From: Candidatus Tepidiaquacellales bacterium UBA2330 | GTDB taxonomy: Bacteria; Bacteroidota; Ignavibacteria; Tepidaquicellales; Tepidaquicellaceae | Assembly (NCBI GenBank): GCA_002344965.1 | Contig: DDUU01000011.1 | Span: forward strand, 95,475 to 159,474 | DNA length: 64,000 nt | Direction: 5' to 3' | Shown here: piece by piece, positions 8,828 through 16,996 of the stretch | Numbering within the stretch: position 1 is the stretch's first letter | How the letters are laid out: every line of letters begins with the position of its first letter | Program-made: the position numbers and the translations under genes | Notes under the pieces: model-generated | What the model was told of the DNA's origin: nothing | Database searches by the model: none | Seen by the model: the letters and a program-made list of their open reading frames with translations, nothing else

Positions 8828-9235
8828 TCAATGGATCTTTTTCAGATGAAATGAGACCTGCTTTGACTTTCCTTTTTTATCACCTTCTATTACCGCCGTT
8901 AATTCATTCTCATTTATTTTTTCATAGATAATTTTCTTGGGAAAATCATGCTCGGGATTTTCAAATACAAAAATATTATCATTTGCAGATGACATTCTGA
9001 ATGAAACAGGTCCTGAATTATGACTTACTTCCGCTATATAAAAAACTCCTTCATCACCTTTTACAATAGTCAGTTTTTCAGGATTGGATAACTCACCTTT
9101 ATTGATAAAATAAGCATTACCGGTTAATTTATTTTCACCGGCAGCCGACCATTCTTCATGGTAAATGCCATTTCCCTGTATTCCTTCCCACTGCCCGGTC
9201 AGCCAGCTGAATATATTAAAATCAAAATCCTCCAT
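8828..9235 (-). CDS. DUF6265-like small protein
   Basis: A 135-residue soluble protein without signal peptide. It has the pattern of the DUF6265 family: FSWLTGQWEG near the N-terminus, EEWSAAGENKLTG, and FENPEHDFPKKIIYE towards the end. The fold is expected to be a small lipocalin-like beta barrel and no catalytic role is known to me. It is divergent from the marR gene; a TATTTTTG (minus strand, 9259-9266) could be its -7 element. The TGTATATACA copy at 9305-9314 lies just upstream of that, so both genes might share one repressor. Confidence 0.75.
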   Translation of the reverse strand: MEDFDFNIFSWLTGQWEGIQGNGIYHEEWSAAGENKLTGNAYFINKGELSNPEKLTIVKGDEGVFYIAEVSHNSGPVSFRMSSANDNIFVFENPEHDFPKKIIYEKINENELTAVIEGDKKGKSKQVSFHLKKIH

Positions 9236-9304
9236 ACAGTAAAATTAAATTATAAGTACAAAAATAGTAATTACAGTCTAAAGAATAAACGGTTGAATAA
9301 TATA

Positions 9305-9314
9305 TGTATATACA
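9305..9314. promoter_or_regulatory. Putative MarR operator, copy 1 (TGTATATACA)
   Basis: Perfect 10-bp palindrome TGTATATACA, 13 bp upstream of the -33 TTG of the marR promoter. An identical copy lies 35 bp downstream (start to start). Confidence 0.6.
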
Positions 9315-9326
9315 TAGAAATTAGTA

Positions 9327-9357
9327 TTGACATAATATCTGTATATACATATATTTG
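9327..9357 (+). promoter_or_regulatory. Promoter of the marR operon
   Basis: TTG (9327-9329), 20-bp spacer, TATATTTG (9350-9357), a full match to the Bacteroidota-type consensus. The ATG of the regulator is only 6 nt beyond the -7 element, so the mRNA would be leaderless or nearly so. Confidence 0.75.
9340..9349. promoter_or_regulatory. Putative MarR operator, copy 2 (TGTATATACA)
   Basis: Second perfect TGTATATACA palindrome, in the spacer and directly abutting the -7 element at 9350. Binding here would block RNA polymerase, a common autoregulatory arrangement for MarR repressors. Confidence 0.65.
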
Positions 9358-9362
9358 TAACC

Positions 9363-9812
9363 ATGAGAATAGAAGATGAAATAAAACAGGAAAAATTCAG
9401 TTCGGTTTATACAAAGCTTTTAATCAATATTGTATATACCGGAAACAAGATCAGCTTTAAGACAAATGAAATATTAAAAGAAAAAAATCTGACTCTTCAG
9501 CAGTACAATGTACTGAGAATATTAAGGGGACAGCATCCGAATCCTGCGACAGTAAATATGATTATAGACAGGATGCTTGATAAAATGTCAAATGCTTCGA
9601 GAATAGTCGATAAGCTTGAATTAAAGAAACTTGCACAGAGGACGATGAATAAAGTTGATAAAAGATGTGCAGATGTTCTTATAACTTCAAAAGGTTTAGC
9701 TCTCCTGAATGAGCTTGATGAAGAAATTAAAGCAAGTGAAAAAAGCGTTATACATCTTACTTTAAAAGAAGTTAAAACACTAAACGATCTTTTAGATAAA
9801 CTAAGAGGTTAA
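9363..9812 (+). CDS. MarR family transcriptional regulator
   Basis: A 149-residue winged-helix protein. The helix-turn-helix region runs about 49-105 (LTLQQYNVLRILRG, then NMIIDRMLDKMSNASRIVDKLELKKLAQR), with flanking dimerisation helices. MarR proteins usually repress their own operon and release DNA on binding a phenolic ligand or on cysteine oxidation; only one Cys (CADVL) is seen here. Its promoter carries two identical palindromes. It heads a run of genes with redox or electrophile-defence flavour, which it probably controls. Confidence 0.92.
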   Translation: MRIEDEIKQEKFSSVYTKLLINIVYTGNKISFKTNEILKEKNLTLQQYNVLRILRGQHPNPATVNMIIDRMLDKMSNASRIVDKLELKKLAQRTMNKVDKRCADVLITSKGLALLNELDEEIKASEKSVIHLTLKEVKTLNDLLDKLRG

Positions 9813-9835
9813 TTTAAAAAAATAAATAAAATAAA

Positions 9836-10519
9836 ATGAAAACATTAAAAAAAACAAAAGGCTACTTACTCATCATTTTAGCACTGGCAGTTTTAACAGG
9901 ATGTGCTGAATCGGAAAGAAAAGAAGCTGCAGGCAATGTTGAAGAAACAATAACAAAAAAAGAAACTGTATCAAAGAATACATCAGCGACTTCAAATGGT
10001 GAAAAGAAAGATATTTCATTAACAGAAAGTAAACTGGAATGGACCGGCAGTAAAGTTACCGGTAAACATAACGGAACAGTAAATATATCAAGCGGAGAAC
10101 TTTTTGTAGATGATAATAAAATCACCGGCGGAAGTTTCGAAATAGATTTTAATACAATTACTGTTCTGGATATCAAGGACCCTGAAACAAACGGAAAGCT
10201 TGCCGGTCATTTAAAGTCTGATGATTTCTTTTCAGCTGAAAAACATCCTAAAGGAAGATTCAATATAAAATCAGTAATCAGCACAGGCGGTAATCAGTTC
10301 AACGTTACAGGAGATATGATAATCAAAGGAATCACAAATGAAATTACTTTTCCGGCTACTATTGAAATGACTGAAGGAAAAATAACGGCAAGCGGAGATA
10401 TTAATATAGACAGAACCAAGTGGGATATAAAATACGGATCAGGTAAGTTTTTTGAGAACCTCGGTGATAAAATGATAAGTGACGAATTTAATATTAAATT
10501 TGAAATTAAAACTTTATAA
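9836..10519 (+). CDS. YceI family lipoprotein
   Basis: A 227-residue protein with lipobox LTGC (Cys23), a Thr/Glu/Lys-rich linker to about residue 60, then a YceI domain: SKLEWTGSKVTGKHNG, GSFEIDFNTITV, HLKSDDFFSAEKHPKG and an EFNIKFEIK ending. YceI domains are lipocalin-like barrels that bind isoprenoid quinones or amides; the ligand here is not known. It is the second gene of the MarR operon, 23 nt after marR. Confidence 0.92.
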   Translation: MKTLKKTKGYLLIILALAVLTGCAESERKEAAGNVEETITKKETVSKNTSATSNGEKKDISLTESKLEWTGSKVTGKHNGTVNISSGELFVDDNKITGGSFEIDFNTITVLDIKDPETNGKLAGHLKSDDFFSAEKHPKGRFNIKSVISTGGNQFNVTGDMIIKGITNEITFPATIEMTEGKITASGDINIDRTKWDIKYGSGKFFENLGDKMISDEFNIKFEIKTL

Positions 10520-10521
10520 AA

Positions 10522-11232
10522 ATGAAAAAGAGAATTTTTAAATCCGGTGACAGAGGAAAGGCGGACCACGGCTGGTTAATTGCAAGACATTCATTCAGCT
10601 TTGCAAATTATTATGATCCTGAAAAAATACGATTCGGCACGCTGAGAGTTCTGAATGATGATATAGTAAAGCCGTCGATGGGATTCGGAAAGCATCCTCA
10701 TGACAATATGGAAATCGTAACAATACCGTTAAAAGGGGAACTCGCTCATGAAGACAGCACAGGAAACAAAGAAGTTATCTATGCTGATGAAGTTCAGATA
10801 ATGTCTGCAGGCAGCGGTCTGACACATTCTGAATTTAACAACTCAGAAACAGAAGAAGTCAATCTACTCCAGATCTGGGTATTTCCGAAAGTTAAGGATA
10901 TTGAGCCAAGATATGATCAGAAGAAGTTTAATCCGGAAGACAGGTACAATAAAATTCAGACAATAGTATCTCCTGAAAAAAATGAAAATACTCTCTGGAT
11001 TAATCAGAATGCGTACTTCTCTTTATCTGATTTGGATAAGGATCTTAAGGTAAATTATAAAATAAAATCCAAAGGTAACGGCGTATATGTATTCCTAATA
11101 GAAGGCAAAGCTGAAATAGACAAAGATATACTTGATAAAAGAGATGCGGCAGGAATTGAAGAAGCGGACAATATTGAAGTGAAAGCTCTCGAAAACAGCA
11201 GGTTACTTTTTATTGAAGTTCCGATGAATTAG
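10522..11232 (+). CDS. Pirin family protein (YhhW-type bicupin)
   Basis: A 236-residue cytoplasmic bicupin. The N-terminal pirin domain has a complete metal site: His58 and His60 (KHPHDNME), His102 and Glu104 (LTHSEFNN). Length and layout match YhhW-like pirins, some of which oxidise quercetin. It starts 2 nt after the YceI stop, so translational coupling is likely. Confidence 0.93.
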   Translation: MKKRIFKSGDRGKADHGWLIARHSFSFANYYDPEKIRFGTLRVLNDDIVKPSMGFGKHPHDNMEIVTIPLKGELAHEDSTGNKEVIYADEVQIMSAGSGLTHSEFNNSETEEVNLLQIWVFPKVKDIEPRYDQKKFNPEDRYNKIQTIVSPEKNENTLWINQNAYFSLSDLDKDLKVNYKIKSKGNGVYVFLIEGKAEIDKDILDKRDAAGIEEADNIEVKALENSRLLFIEVPMN

Positions 11233-11254
11233 TTTAGTAACAGTAAAATTAAAA

Positions 11255-11830
11255 ATGATATTTACAAAAATGGATAAAATAAAAGTACTGGGAATATCAG
11301 GAAGTCTTAGAGCAGATTCTTATAATACGGCATTATTAAAATCTTCAGTTGAACTTTCAAAAGAATATATGGATATTGAAATTTATGATATAAGCAGGAT
11401 TCCGTTGTATAATCATGATCATGAAAAGATTAAAATTCCTGAATCGGTCATTGAATTTAAATCGGCAATTGAATCATGTGATTCACTTTTGTTTGCATTA
11501 CCCGAATACAATTCATCGGTTACCGGAGTATTAAAGAATGCAATTGACTGGGCTTCCAGAGCCGAATCGCCACTGAACGGCAAGCCCTGCGCCATAATGG
11601 GAGCATCAGGAGGTTTATCCGGAACAGCAGGCGCTCAGTTACACTTCAGGAATATTGCATCTTCTGTAAATCTGATTTGTATGAATGCGCCTAAACTTCA
11701 GCTGAGAAGAAGCAAAAGTTTATTTAATGAAAACAATGTGCTTACCGATCAGTCTACTGTAGAGCATCTGATTAAATTTCTGAAAGCATTTGAAGAATGG
11801 ACACTTAAATTTATGAATAAGAAAAAATAA
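11255..11830 (+). CDS. NADPH-dependent FMN reductase family flavoprotein
   Basis: A 191-residue flavodoxin-fold reductase. The phosphate-binding loop is GSLRADSYNTALL, with LPEYNSSVTGVLKNAIDWASR marking the FMN/substrate site and a GASGG loop following. The family reduces flavins, quinones, azo dyes or chromate; the physiological substrate is unknown. The frame opens MIFTKMDKIKV, and the second Met (11270) is an equally good start. It sits mid-operon under the MarR promoter. Confidence 0.9.
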   Translation: MIFTKMDKIKVLGISGSLRADSYNTALLKSSVELSKEYMDIEIYDISRIPLYNHDHEKIKIPESVIEFKSAIESCDSLLFALPEYNSSVTGVLKNAIDWASRAESPLNGKPCAIMGASGGLSGTAGAQLHFRNIASSVNLICMNAPKLQLRRSKSLFNENNVLTDQSTVEHLIKFLKAFEEWTLKFMNKKK

Positions 11831-11831
11831 A

Positions 11832-12539
11832 ATGAAAATACTTTATATTTATCCTCACCCGGATGATGAATCGTTCGGACCTGCGCATGTGATGTCAAAA
11901 CAGCAAAGAGAAGGTCATGAAGTATATCTGCTGACGCTGACTAAAGGAGGAGCGACGAAGCAAAGATTTAAATACAATCTTTCAATTGAAGAAATGGGAG
12001 ATGTAAGGCATAAAGAAATGCTCGAAGTGGAAAAAGTGCTCGGACTTTCCGGGATGACAGTACTTGATCTGACTGACAGCGGATTAAAAGAAATGGATCC
12101 GGAAGATATTGAGAAAGTTATTGAAAATGAGATCTTAAAAATTAAACCGGATGTAGTGGTGACTTATCCTGTTCACGGAATCAGCGGATTTCACGATCAT
12201 TTGGTATCTCATGCAGTTGTAAAATCGGTTTACTGCAGATTAAAAATGAATTATGATTTCTTAAAAAGACTGGCATTTCATACATTATCAAAAGAAGATA
12301 CTGAAGGTGAATTCATGTTCAGATTAAGTAATTCATCAGATGAGGAAATAGACTGTGTTATTGAACTTGAAGATTCGGACATAAAAAAAACTATGGATGC
12401 TCTGGATTGTTACGTTACATTCAAAGAGACTATTGATAAATCAGGCATTAGAAACAAAATCAAGAATAAAGCATATTTTGAAATATTTCAGGAAGATCAC
12501 AAACCTTATATAACAAACTTATTTGATAAACTAAAATAA
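11832..12539 (+). CDS. PIG-L family deacetylase (LmbE-like)
   Basis: A 235-residue zinc-dependent N-deacetylase fold. PHPDDE is at residues 8-13 (His9, Asp12 as metal ligands, Asp11 as base) and the third His ligand is probably in SGFHDHLVSH. The family removes acetyl groups from N-acetylglucosaminyl conjugates, including thiol precursors (MshB, BshB). That would suit a redox operon, but the substrate cannot be read from sequence. It begins 1 nt after the previous stop. Confidence 0.9.
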   Translation: MKILYIYPHPDDESFGPAHVMSKQQREGHEVYLLTLTKGGATKQRFKYNLSIEEMGDVRHKEMLEVEKVLGLSGMTVLDLTDSGLKEMDPEDIEKVIENEILKIKPDVVVTYPVHGISGFHDHLVSHAVVKSVYCRLKMNYDFLKRLAFHTLSKEDTEGEFMFRLSNSSDEEIDCVIELEDSDIKKTMDALDCYVTFKETIDKSGIRNKIKNKAYFEIFQEDHKPYITNLFDKLK

Positions 12540-12545
12540 ATAATA

Positions 12546-13394
12546 ATGGAAAAAGCCGGAAAAAAGATATTAGTTACAGGAGCTACAGGACTGCAAGGCG
12601 GCGCTGCTGCAAAATATTTAATTAAAAACGGTTGGGAGACATCAGCGCTTGTTAGAGATCCGGAAAAGGAAACAGCAAGGAAACTTGCAGAGTCAGGAGT
12701 AACACTGATTAAAGGAGATATGAATGATAAAGAATCACTTAAAAAAGCAATGGCAGGAATTTACGGAGTATTCAGTGTTCAGAATTTCTGGGAACATGGT
12801 TATGATGGCGAACTTACGCAGGGAAAAAATTTAATTGATGCAGCGAAAGACGCCGGTGTAAAGCATTTTGTTTATTCATCAGTAGACGGCGCCGAGAGAA
12901 ATTCAGGTCTTCCGCACTTCGATGTGAAAGATCTGCTGGAGAAGTATCTGAAAGAAAGCGGATTAACTTATACTATTTTAAGACCGGTATTTTTTATGGA
13001 CAATTTTAATTCATGGTTTGTGCCTGCAGAGCAGGACGGAAAGTTTGTAATTTCCATGGCTATGAAAAAAGATATAAAGCTGCAGATGATAGCCACTGAT
13101 GACATTGGAAGAATTACGGAAATTGTTTTCAGTAATCCTGATGAGTATTCCGGAAAATCTATAGCATTAGCCGGAGACGAACTGACTATTCCGGATGCTG
13201 CTAAAATATATTCCGAAGTGAAAGGCGGAGAATATATATTTAATGAACTTGACGTGGAAACTGTAAAATCGCATAGCAAAGAAGTAGGTGATATGTTTCA
13301 GTGGTTTATGGATCATGGCTATACTGCTGATATCAGTGATCTGAAAAAGAAATTTAACGGAGTAACTGATTTCAAAACATGGCTTAAAGGCTGA
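12546..13394 (+). CDS. NmrA-like NAD(P)-binding protein
   Basis: A 282-residue atypical short-chain dehydrogenase with the dinucleotide motif GATGLQGGAA near the N-terminus and an HFVYSSVDGAERN segment; the usual SDR YxxxK is absent. NmrA-like proteins act as redox sensors or reductases. It is the last gene of the MarR operon, followed by a terminator. Confidence 0.9.
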   Translation: MEKAGKKILVTGATGLQGGAAAKYLIKNGWETSALVRDPEKETARKLAESGVTLIKGDMNDKESLKKAMAGIYGVFSVQNFWEHGYDGELTQGKNLIDAAKDAGVKHFVYSSVDGAERNSGLPHFDVKDLLEKYLKESGLTYTILRPVFFMDNFNSWFVPAEQDGKFVISMAMKKDIKLQMIATDDIGRITEIVFSNPDEYSGKSIALAGDELTIPDAAKIYSEVKGGEYIFNELDVETVKSHSKEVGDMFQWFMDHGYTADISDLKKKFNGVTDFKTWLKG

Positions 13395-13425
13395 TACACT
13401 ACCTATAAATATTTTTTAAAACTGT

Positions 13426-13452
13426 ATACCGGCTCTCGCCGGTATTTTTTTT
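13426..13452 (+). terminator. Intrinsic terminator closing the MarR operon
   Basis: Perfect 8-bp stem ATACCGGC (13426-13433) with GCCGGTAT (13438-13445), a 4-nt loop and eight T. The tract reaches the last codon of the converging gene. Confidence 0.9.
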
Positions 13453-14617
13453 ACTTAAAAACTCCGGAAACCATTTCGCATCCTGTAAACACTGCATATT
13501 CTTTTATTTTTTTATTTAAATCACTAACAGATCTTTGTGAAAATTTAGAATTTAATTCAGGATAAAATTTGTTAATGTACAATGTCTTATTTTTCCTGTC
13601 AGATTTTAAATCAATTCTTCCAATGAATTTGTTTCTGTAAATCAAAGGCAAAGAAAAATATCCGAATTTTCTTTTTTGATGAGGGAGATAGCATTCGAGC
13701 TGATAATCAAATTCAAACAGAAGTTTTAATCTTTTTCTTTGTATGATTAAATTATCAAAAGGCGAAAGTAAATTAATTTCAGATTTATCCTGTGAATTCA
13801 TCTCAAGATTTTCAGGTAAAACATAATATATCCGATCAGGAATACCGCTTACAGAAATTGCAGTTATTTCTCTATCTTCTATAAGTTCTGCAAAATGCTT
13901 ATCAAAACTCTTTTTATTATATCTCCTGAGATAAGTCATTTCATCTTTAGCTGCTACGCCGTTTGCAGTAAGAAAAGACAATATAAGATGTTTGTGGTAT
14001 TGTTCATCAGTCGGAAATGAAACATCAGTATCAAATGGGAGAACTCTTTCCGTAAGATCATAAACTTTCTGAAAATTAATTCTTTCCTTTACCATAAGTT
14101 CTCCTGAAAAAAATAAGAACTCTAACGCTTCTTTTGATGGCTTTCTGTTCCACCATCCGGATTCACCGGTTTTCTTGTCATTAAAATCACGTGACATTAG
14201 CGGACCTTCTTCTGAAATTCTTTTAAGTACGTTTCTGAGCAGTCTCGAATTTTCCTGCTTAAATTTTTTATATTTTTCGCAGTAGTATTTTTTAAATATC
14301 AAAGAATATCTGAAATCTTTGATGGGAAGTATTGCCGCTGCATGACTCCAGTATTCAAATATTTTTTTTTCTTTGAAAAGCCCGTTAACAATATTTGTGT
14401 TAAATCCGCCGGCTCTTGACCATAGTATATGATTTACAGATCTTTCCGTAACAGAAATTGTATCTATCTGAATATATCCCAGCTGTGAAATAATTTTTTG
14501 AATAAAATCCTTGCTGATATTTCTTTCAGTATTAAGGAGCAACTGACTGCGGAGAGTAATAACTCTTGCCGTACTTTTATCTATTTCAAAAAGTTTAGAC
14601 GGTTGATATAGTTTCAA
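13451..14617 (-). CDS. AlkZ/YcaQ-like winged-helix DNA glycosylase
   Basis: A 388-residue member of the HTH_42 (YcaQ/AlkZ) family of glycosylases, which unhook crosslinks and bulky alkyl adducts. The catalytic Q-x-D motif is Gln50-Ile51-Asp52 in LGYIQIDTISVTERS, followed by the family block HILWSRAGG and FEYWSHAAAILP. The length is close to family norm and nothing appears truncated. It converges on the MarR operon. It could be a stress-repair gene, although no shared regulator is visible. Confidence 0.88.
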   Translation of the reverse strand: MKLYQPSKLFEIDKSTARVITLRSQLLLNTERNISKDFIQKIISQLGYIQIDTISVTERSVNHILWSRAGGFNTNIVNGLFKEKKIFEYWSHAAAILPIKDFRYSLIFKKYYCEKYKKFKQENSRLLRNVLKRISEEGPLMSRDFNDKKTGESGWWNRKPSKEALEFLFFSGELMVKERINFQKVYDLTERVLPFDTDVSFPTDEQYHKHLILSFLTANGVAAKDEMTYLRRYNKKSFDKHFAELIEDREITAISVSGIPDRIYYVLPENLEMNSQDKSEINLLSPFDNLIIQRKRLKLLFEFDYQLECYLPHQKRKFGYFSLPLIYRNKFIGRIDLKSDRKNKTLYINKFYPELNSKFSQRSVSDLNKKIKEYAVFTGCEMVSGVFK

Positions 14618-14653
14618 TAGAAATTATTTTTAAATAGCAGTGAAAATTGTATC

Positions 14654-14697
14654 AAAGATATTACACTCAGGTAAAATAAAATAAGTATAATATCTTT
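14654..14697. other. 10-bp inverted repeat between the merR and glycosylase genes
   Basis: Arms AAAGATATTA (14654-14663) and TAATATCTTT (14688-14697), perfectly complementary, 24-nt loop. It could be a weak terminator of the merR gene or an operator. The minus strand TATCTTTG (14653-14660), inside one arm, resembles a -7 element for the glycosylase gene. Confidence 0.4.
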
Positions 14698-14704
14698 AAT
14701 ACAG

Positions 14705-15154
14705 TTATGAGATATCTTTTAAGAGGTTAGTTAGAAATGTTCTTAGCTGTATAAGATCGTCCTTCAATTTCGGATTTTTTGTGACCATTTCCGGATCAGA
14801 CTGATCTCCTGCTGAAGGTTCAAATAAGCTCATTTCGCTTGCGGACCTGTAAGCTCCTGTTTCTTTGGATTGGTTTAATTTAACATTTTCAGCTTCTTCT
14901 TTTTGGTAATAAGATTTTAAATGCTGCTTTGCTCCTTCAATTGTATATTTTTCTTCACGAAGTAATTTTTTAATGTAAAGAATAAGTTTAATGTCTTTGT
15001 TTGTATATACCCTGTTACCTGCCAGATTTTTTGCAGGTCTAAGCATTTCAAACTCTGTTTCCCAGTATCTGAGAACATACTGTTCAAGCTCAATTATTCT
15101 GCTTACTTCGCTGATAGAATAATAAAGCTTTTTCATTGCAAAATTCTTTTTCAT
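14705..15154 (-). CDS. MerR family transcriptional regulator
   Basis: A 149-residue protein with an N-terminal MerR helix-turn-helix (YYSISEVSRIIELEQYVLRYWE, the second half written LRYWETEFEMLRPAKN). A GNRVYTNKDI wing and a coiled-coil-like helix (about 55-80) follow. The C-terminal half is hydrophilic, with no cysteines for metal sensing. Single MerR proteins of this shape are common in Bacteroidota/Chlorobi and their effectors are not known. The start could also be the Met at 15136 (MKKLYYS), which fits the family better. Confidence 0.88.
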   Translation of the reverse strand: MKKNFAMKKLYYSISEVSRIIELEQYVLRYWETEFEMLRPAKNLAGNRVYTNKDIKLILYIKKLLREEKYTIEGAKQHLKSYYQKEEAENVKLNQSKETGAYRSASEMSLFEPSAGDQSDPEMVTKNPKLKDDLIQLRTFLTNLLKDIS

Positions 15155-15268
15155 ATAAGTTAATATTTGCGTAAAAATATAAATATACTTACTTTATTAC
15201 AATACCAATGTTAAATATGTTTACTTTAATGAAGTTACGTAATGTGTTTAATTAATTGATTGATTTTA

Positions 15269-15286
15269 TTAGTTTTGACAAACTAA
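15269..15286. promoter_or_regulatory. Palindrome overlapping a candidate -7 element
   Basis: Perfect inverted repeat TTAGTTT (15269-15275), 4-nt centre, AAACTAA (15280-15286). TAGTTTTG at 15270-15277 matches TAnnTTTG; the -33 position holds TTT rather than TTG. It is a plausible regulated promoter for the gene at 15302. Confidence 0.4.
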
Positions 15287-15301
15287 ATAACAATTAGATA
15301 A

Positions 15302-16996
15302 ATGAGATTGCAAACAAATCATAAAGTGTTTCTTTTTATTTTTATAATAATTACAGGTTTTAACGGATGCGCTGAGAAGCCGGATGTTTTGTATATAAAC
15401 GGTAAAATATATACAATGAGTAAGGATAACAAAGTAGCTGAAGCAGTTGCAGTAAAGGACGGAAAGATACTTGAGACCGGAAGCACTTCTGATCTTAGTG
15501 ATAAATATAAACCGGAAGAAACTATAGATCTGAAAGGCGCAACTGTACTGCCGGGATTTATTGATTCTGACGGTTCGGTATTTGAATTTTCAAAAAACCT
15601 GAATTACATTAATTTATCATTTGCAAAAAGTCTGGATGAAATTAAACAACTGATAATAGACAGAACCAAACTTGCTTCCGAAGGAGAGTGGATCGGAGGT
15701 TACGGTTACAATGAAAACGTTTTAACTGATGAGGATTATCAAAAGTTTGATAAATTTCTTCTTGATCAGATCGCTCCGAATTTTAATGTATATATTGTTA
15801 ACAATACATTTTCTGCAGCGCTTTTGAATTCAAGAGCATTAAGAGTACTTAACATTAACAAAGATACTAAGTCACCTGCAGGCGGAGAGATTGATAAAGA
15901 TGATAACGGCGAGCTTACAGGACTTTTATTTGATGAATCTGTTAATTTGGTCAGAGATAATATGCCCGGTCAGCTAAAAAATGAAATTACGGCACAGCTT
16001 GAAAGGGGAGTTAAGGAAATTTTAAAATACGGAATTACACAGGTTCATGACAGAAGCGTAAGCAAGGAAGGAATTGATATAATTAGGGAACTGATTGATG
16101 CAAACAAATTCCCGCTTAAAATTTACGCTGTGCTTTCTGGTGAAGACAATACTCTCATCGATTTTTATTTGAACAAAGGCACTGAGATTTCATATAAAGA
16201 CAGACTTACAGTTAGGTCAATCACTGTGGATTATGACGGACTGATAGAATATCAGAAAGCTGTAATCTATGAAGATTATAAAAATGATCCCAAGAAAAGT
16301 CTTCCTTATTTATCTGATAATGATATTCTTAGTTTATTTAACAGGGCTGCGGATAAGAATTTTCAGTTTTCTATTAAAGCTGTAGGAGATAAGGCGGTTA
16401 CAAATTCACTTAATATAATCGAAAGCGTTACAAAACAAAAAAACCTGAATGATGCGCGAACCATACTAGGATATTGTGAAATGGTTGACGCAAAGGATAT
16501 TTCGAGATTCGGAGAATTAAAAGTTATTCCATCTGTCAGACCGGATTTAACTATGACTGATGTTCAGATTACTGAACAGCTTATCAGCGCTGATGCTTTA
16601 AAAAAAGTAGGTCTGTGGAATTCACTTTTAAAATCTTCCGGAATGATAGTAACGGCATCTGACTTTCCAGTGCAGCAGATCAATCCTTTTGTACAGATAT
16701 ATTATCTTACTACCAGACAGCAGACTGATACAGCAGTGATAACCGGAATAAATACTGATCAGAAGATAAGTATTCTGGATGCAGTCAGATCCTATACAGT
16801 ATGGCCGGCTTACTCTTCATTTGAAGAGAATACAAAAGGTTCTATAGAAACGGGAAAAGTTGCAGATATGATAGTAATATCAAATGATATATTTAATATT
16901 GACAGCAGGGAGCTGTTGAATACAAAAGTTATCAGAACGATCATTAACGGCAGTATTGTTTATGAAGATAAAAATCTGCTGAGTGCCGGAAAATAA
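15302..16996 (+). CDS. Amidohydrolase-like lipoprotein (YtcJ/Amidohydro_3) lacking metal ligands
   Basis: A 564-residue protein aligned end to end by eye with YtcJ-type amidohydrolases, anchored by a lipobox-like FNGC (Cys23). The metal and catalytic positions are replaced. The HxH after LPGFIDS is Asp90-Gly-Ser92. The conserved Lys before DG is lost (RSITVDYDG). The His of HAIGD is Lys359 (SIKAVGD). The His of IEHAQ is Tyr391 (LGYCE). Only VHD (about 248-250) and the Asp of ASDFPV (Asp454) remain. The frame is intact with ordinary codon use, so it looks like a maintained pseudoenzyme rather than a decaying gene. It overlaps the next gene by 14 nt. Confidence 0.85.
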   Translation: MRLQTNHKVFLFIFIIITGFNGCAEKPDVLYINGKIYTMSKDNKVAEAVAVKDGKILETGSTSDLSDKYKPEETIDLKGATVLPGFIDSDGSVFEFSKNLNYINLSFAKSLDEIKQLIIDRTKLASEGEWIGGYGYNENVLTDEDYQKFDKFLLDQIAPNFNVYIVNNTFSAALLNSRALRVLNINKDTKSPAGGEIDKDDNGELTGLLFDESVNLVRDNMPGQLKNEITAQLERGVKEILKYGITQVHDRSVSKEGIDIIRELIDANKFPLKIYAVLSGEDNTLIDFYLNKGTEISYKDRLTVRSITVDYDGLIEYQKAVIYEDYKNDPKKSLPYLSDNDILSLFNRAADKNFQFSIKAVGDKAVTNSLNIIESVTKQKNLNDARTILGYCEMVDAKDISRFGELKVIPSVRPDLTMTDVQITEQLISADALKKVGLWNSLLKSSGMIVTASDFPVQQINPFVQIYYLTTRQQTDTAVITGINTDQKISILDAVRSYTVWPAYSSFEENTKGSIETGKVADMIVISNDIFNIDSRELLNTKVIRTIINGSIVYEDKNLLSAGK

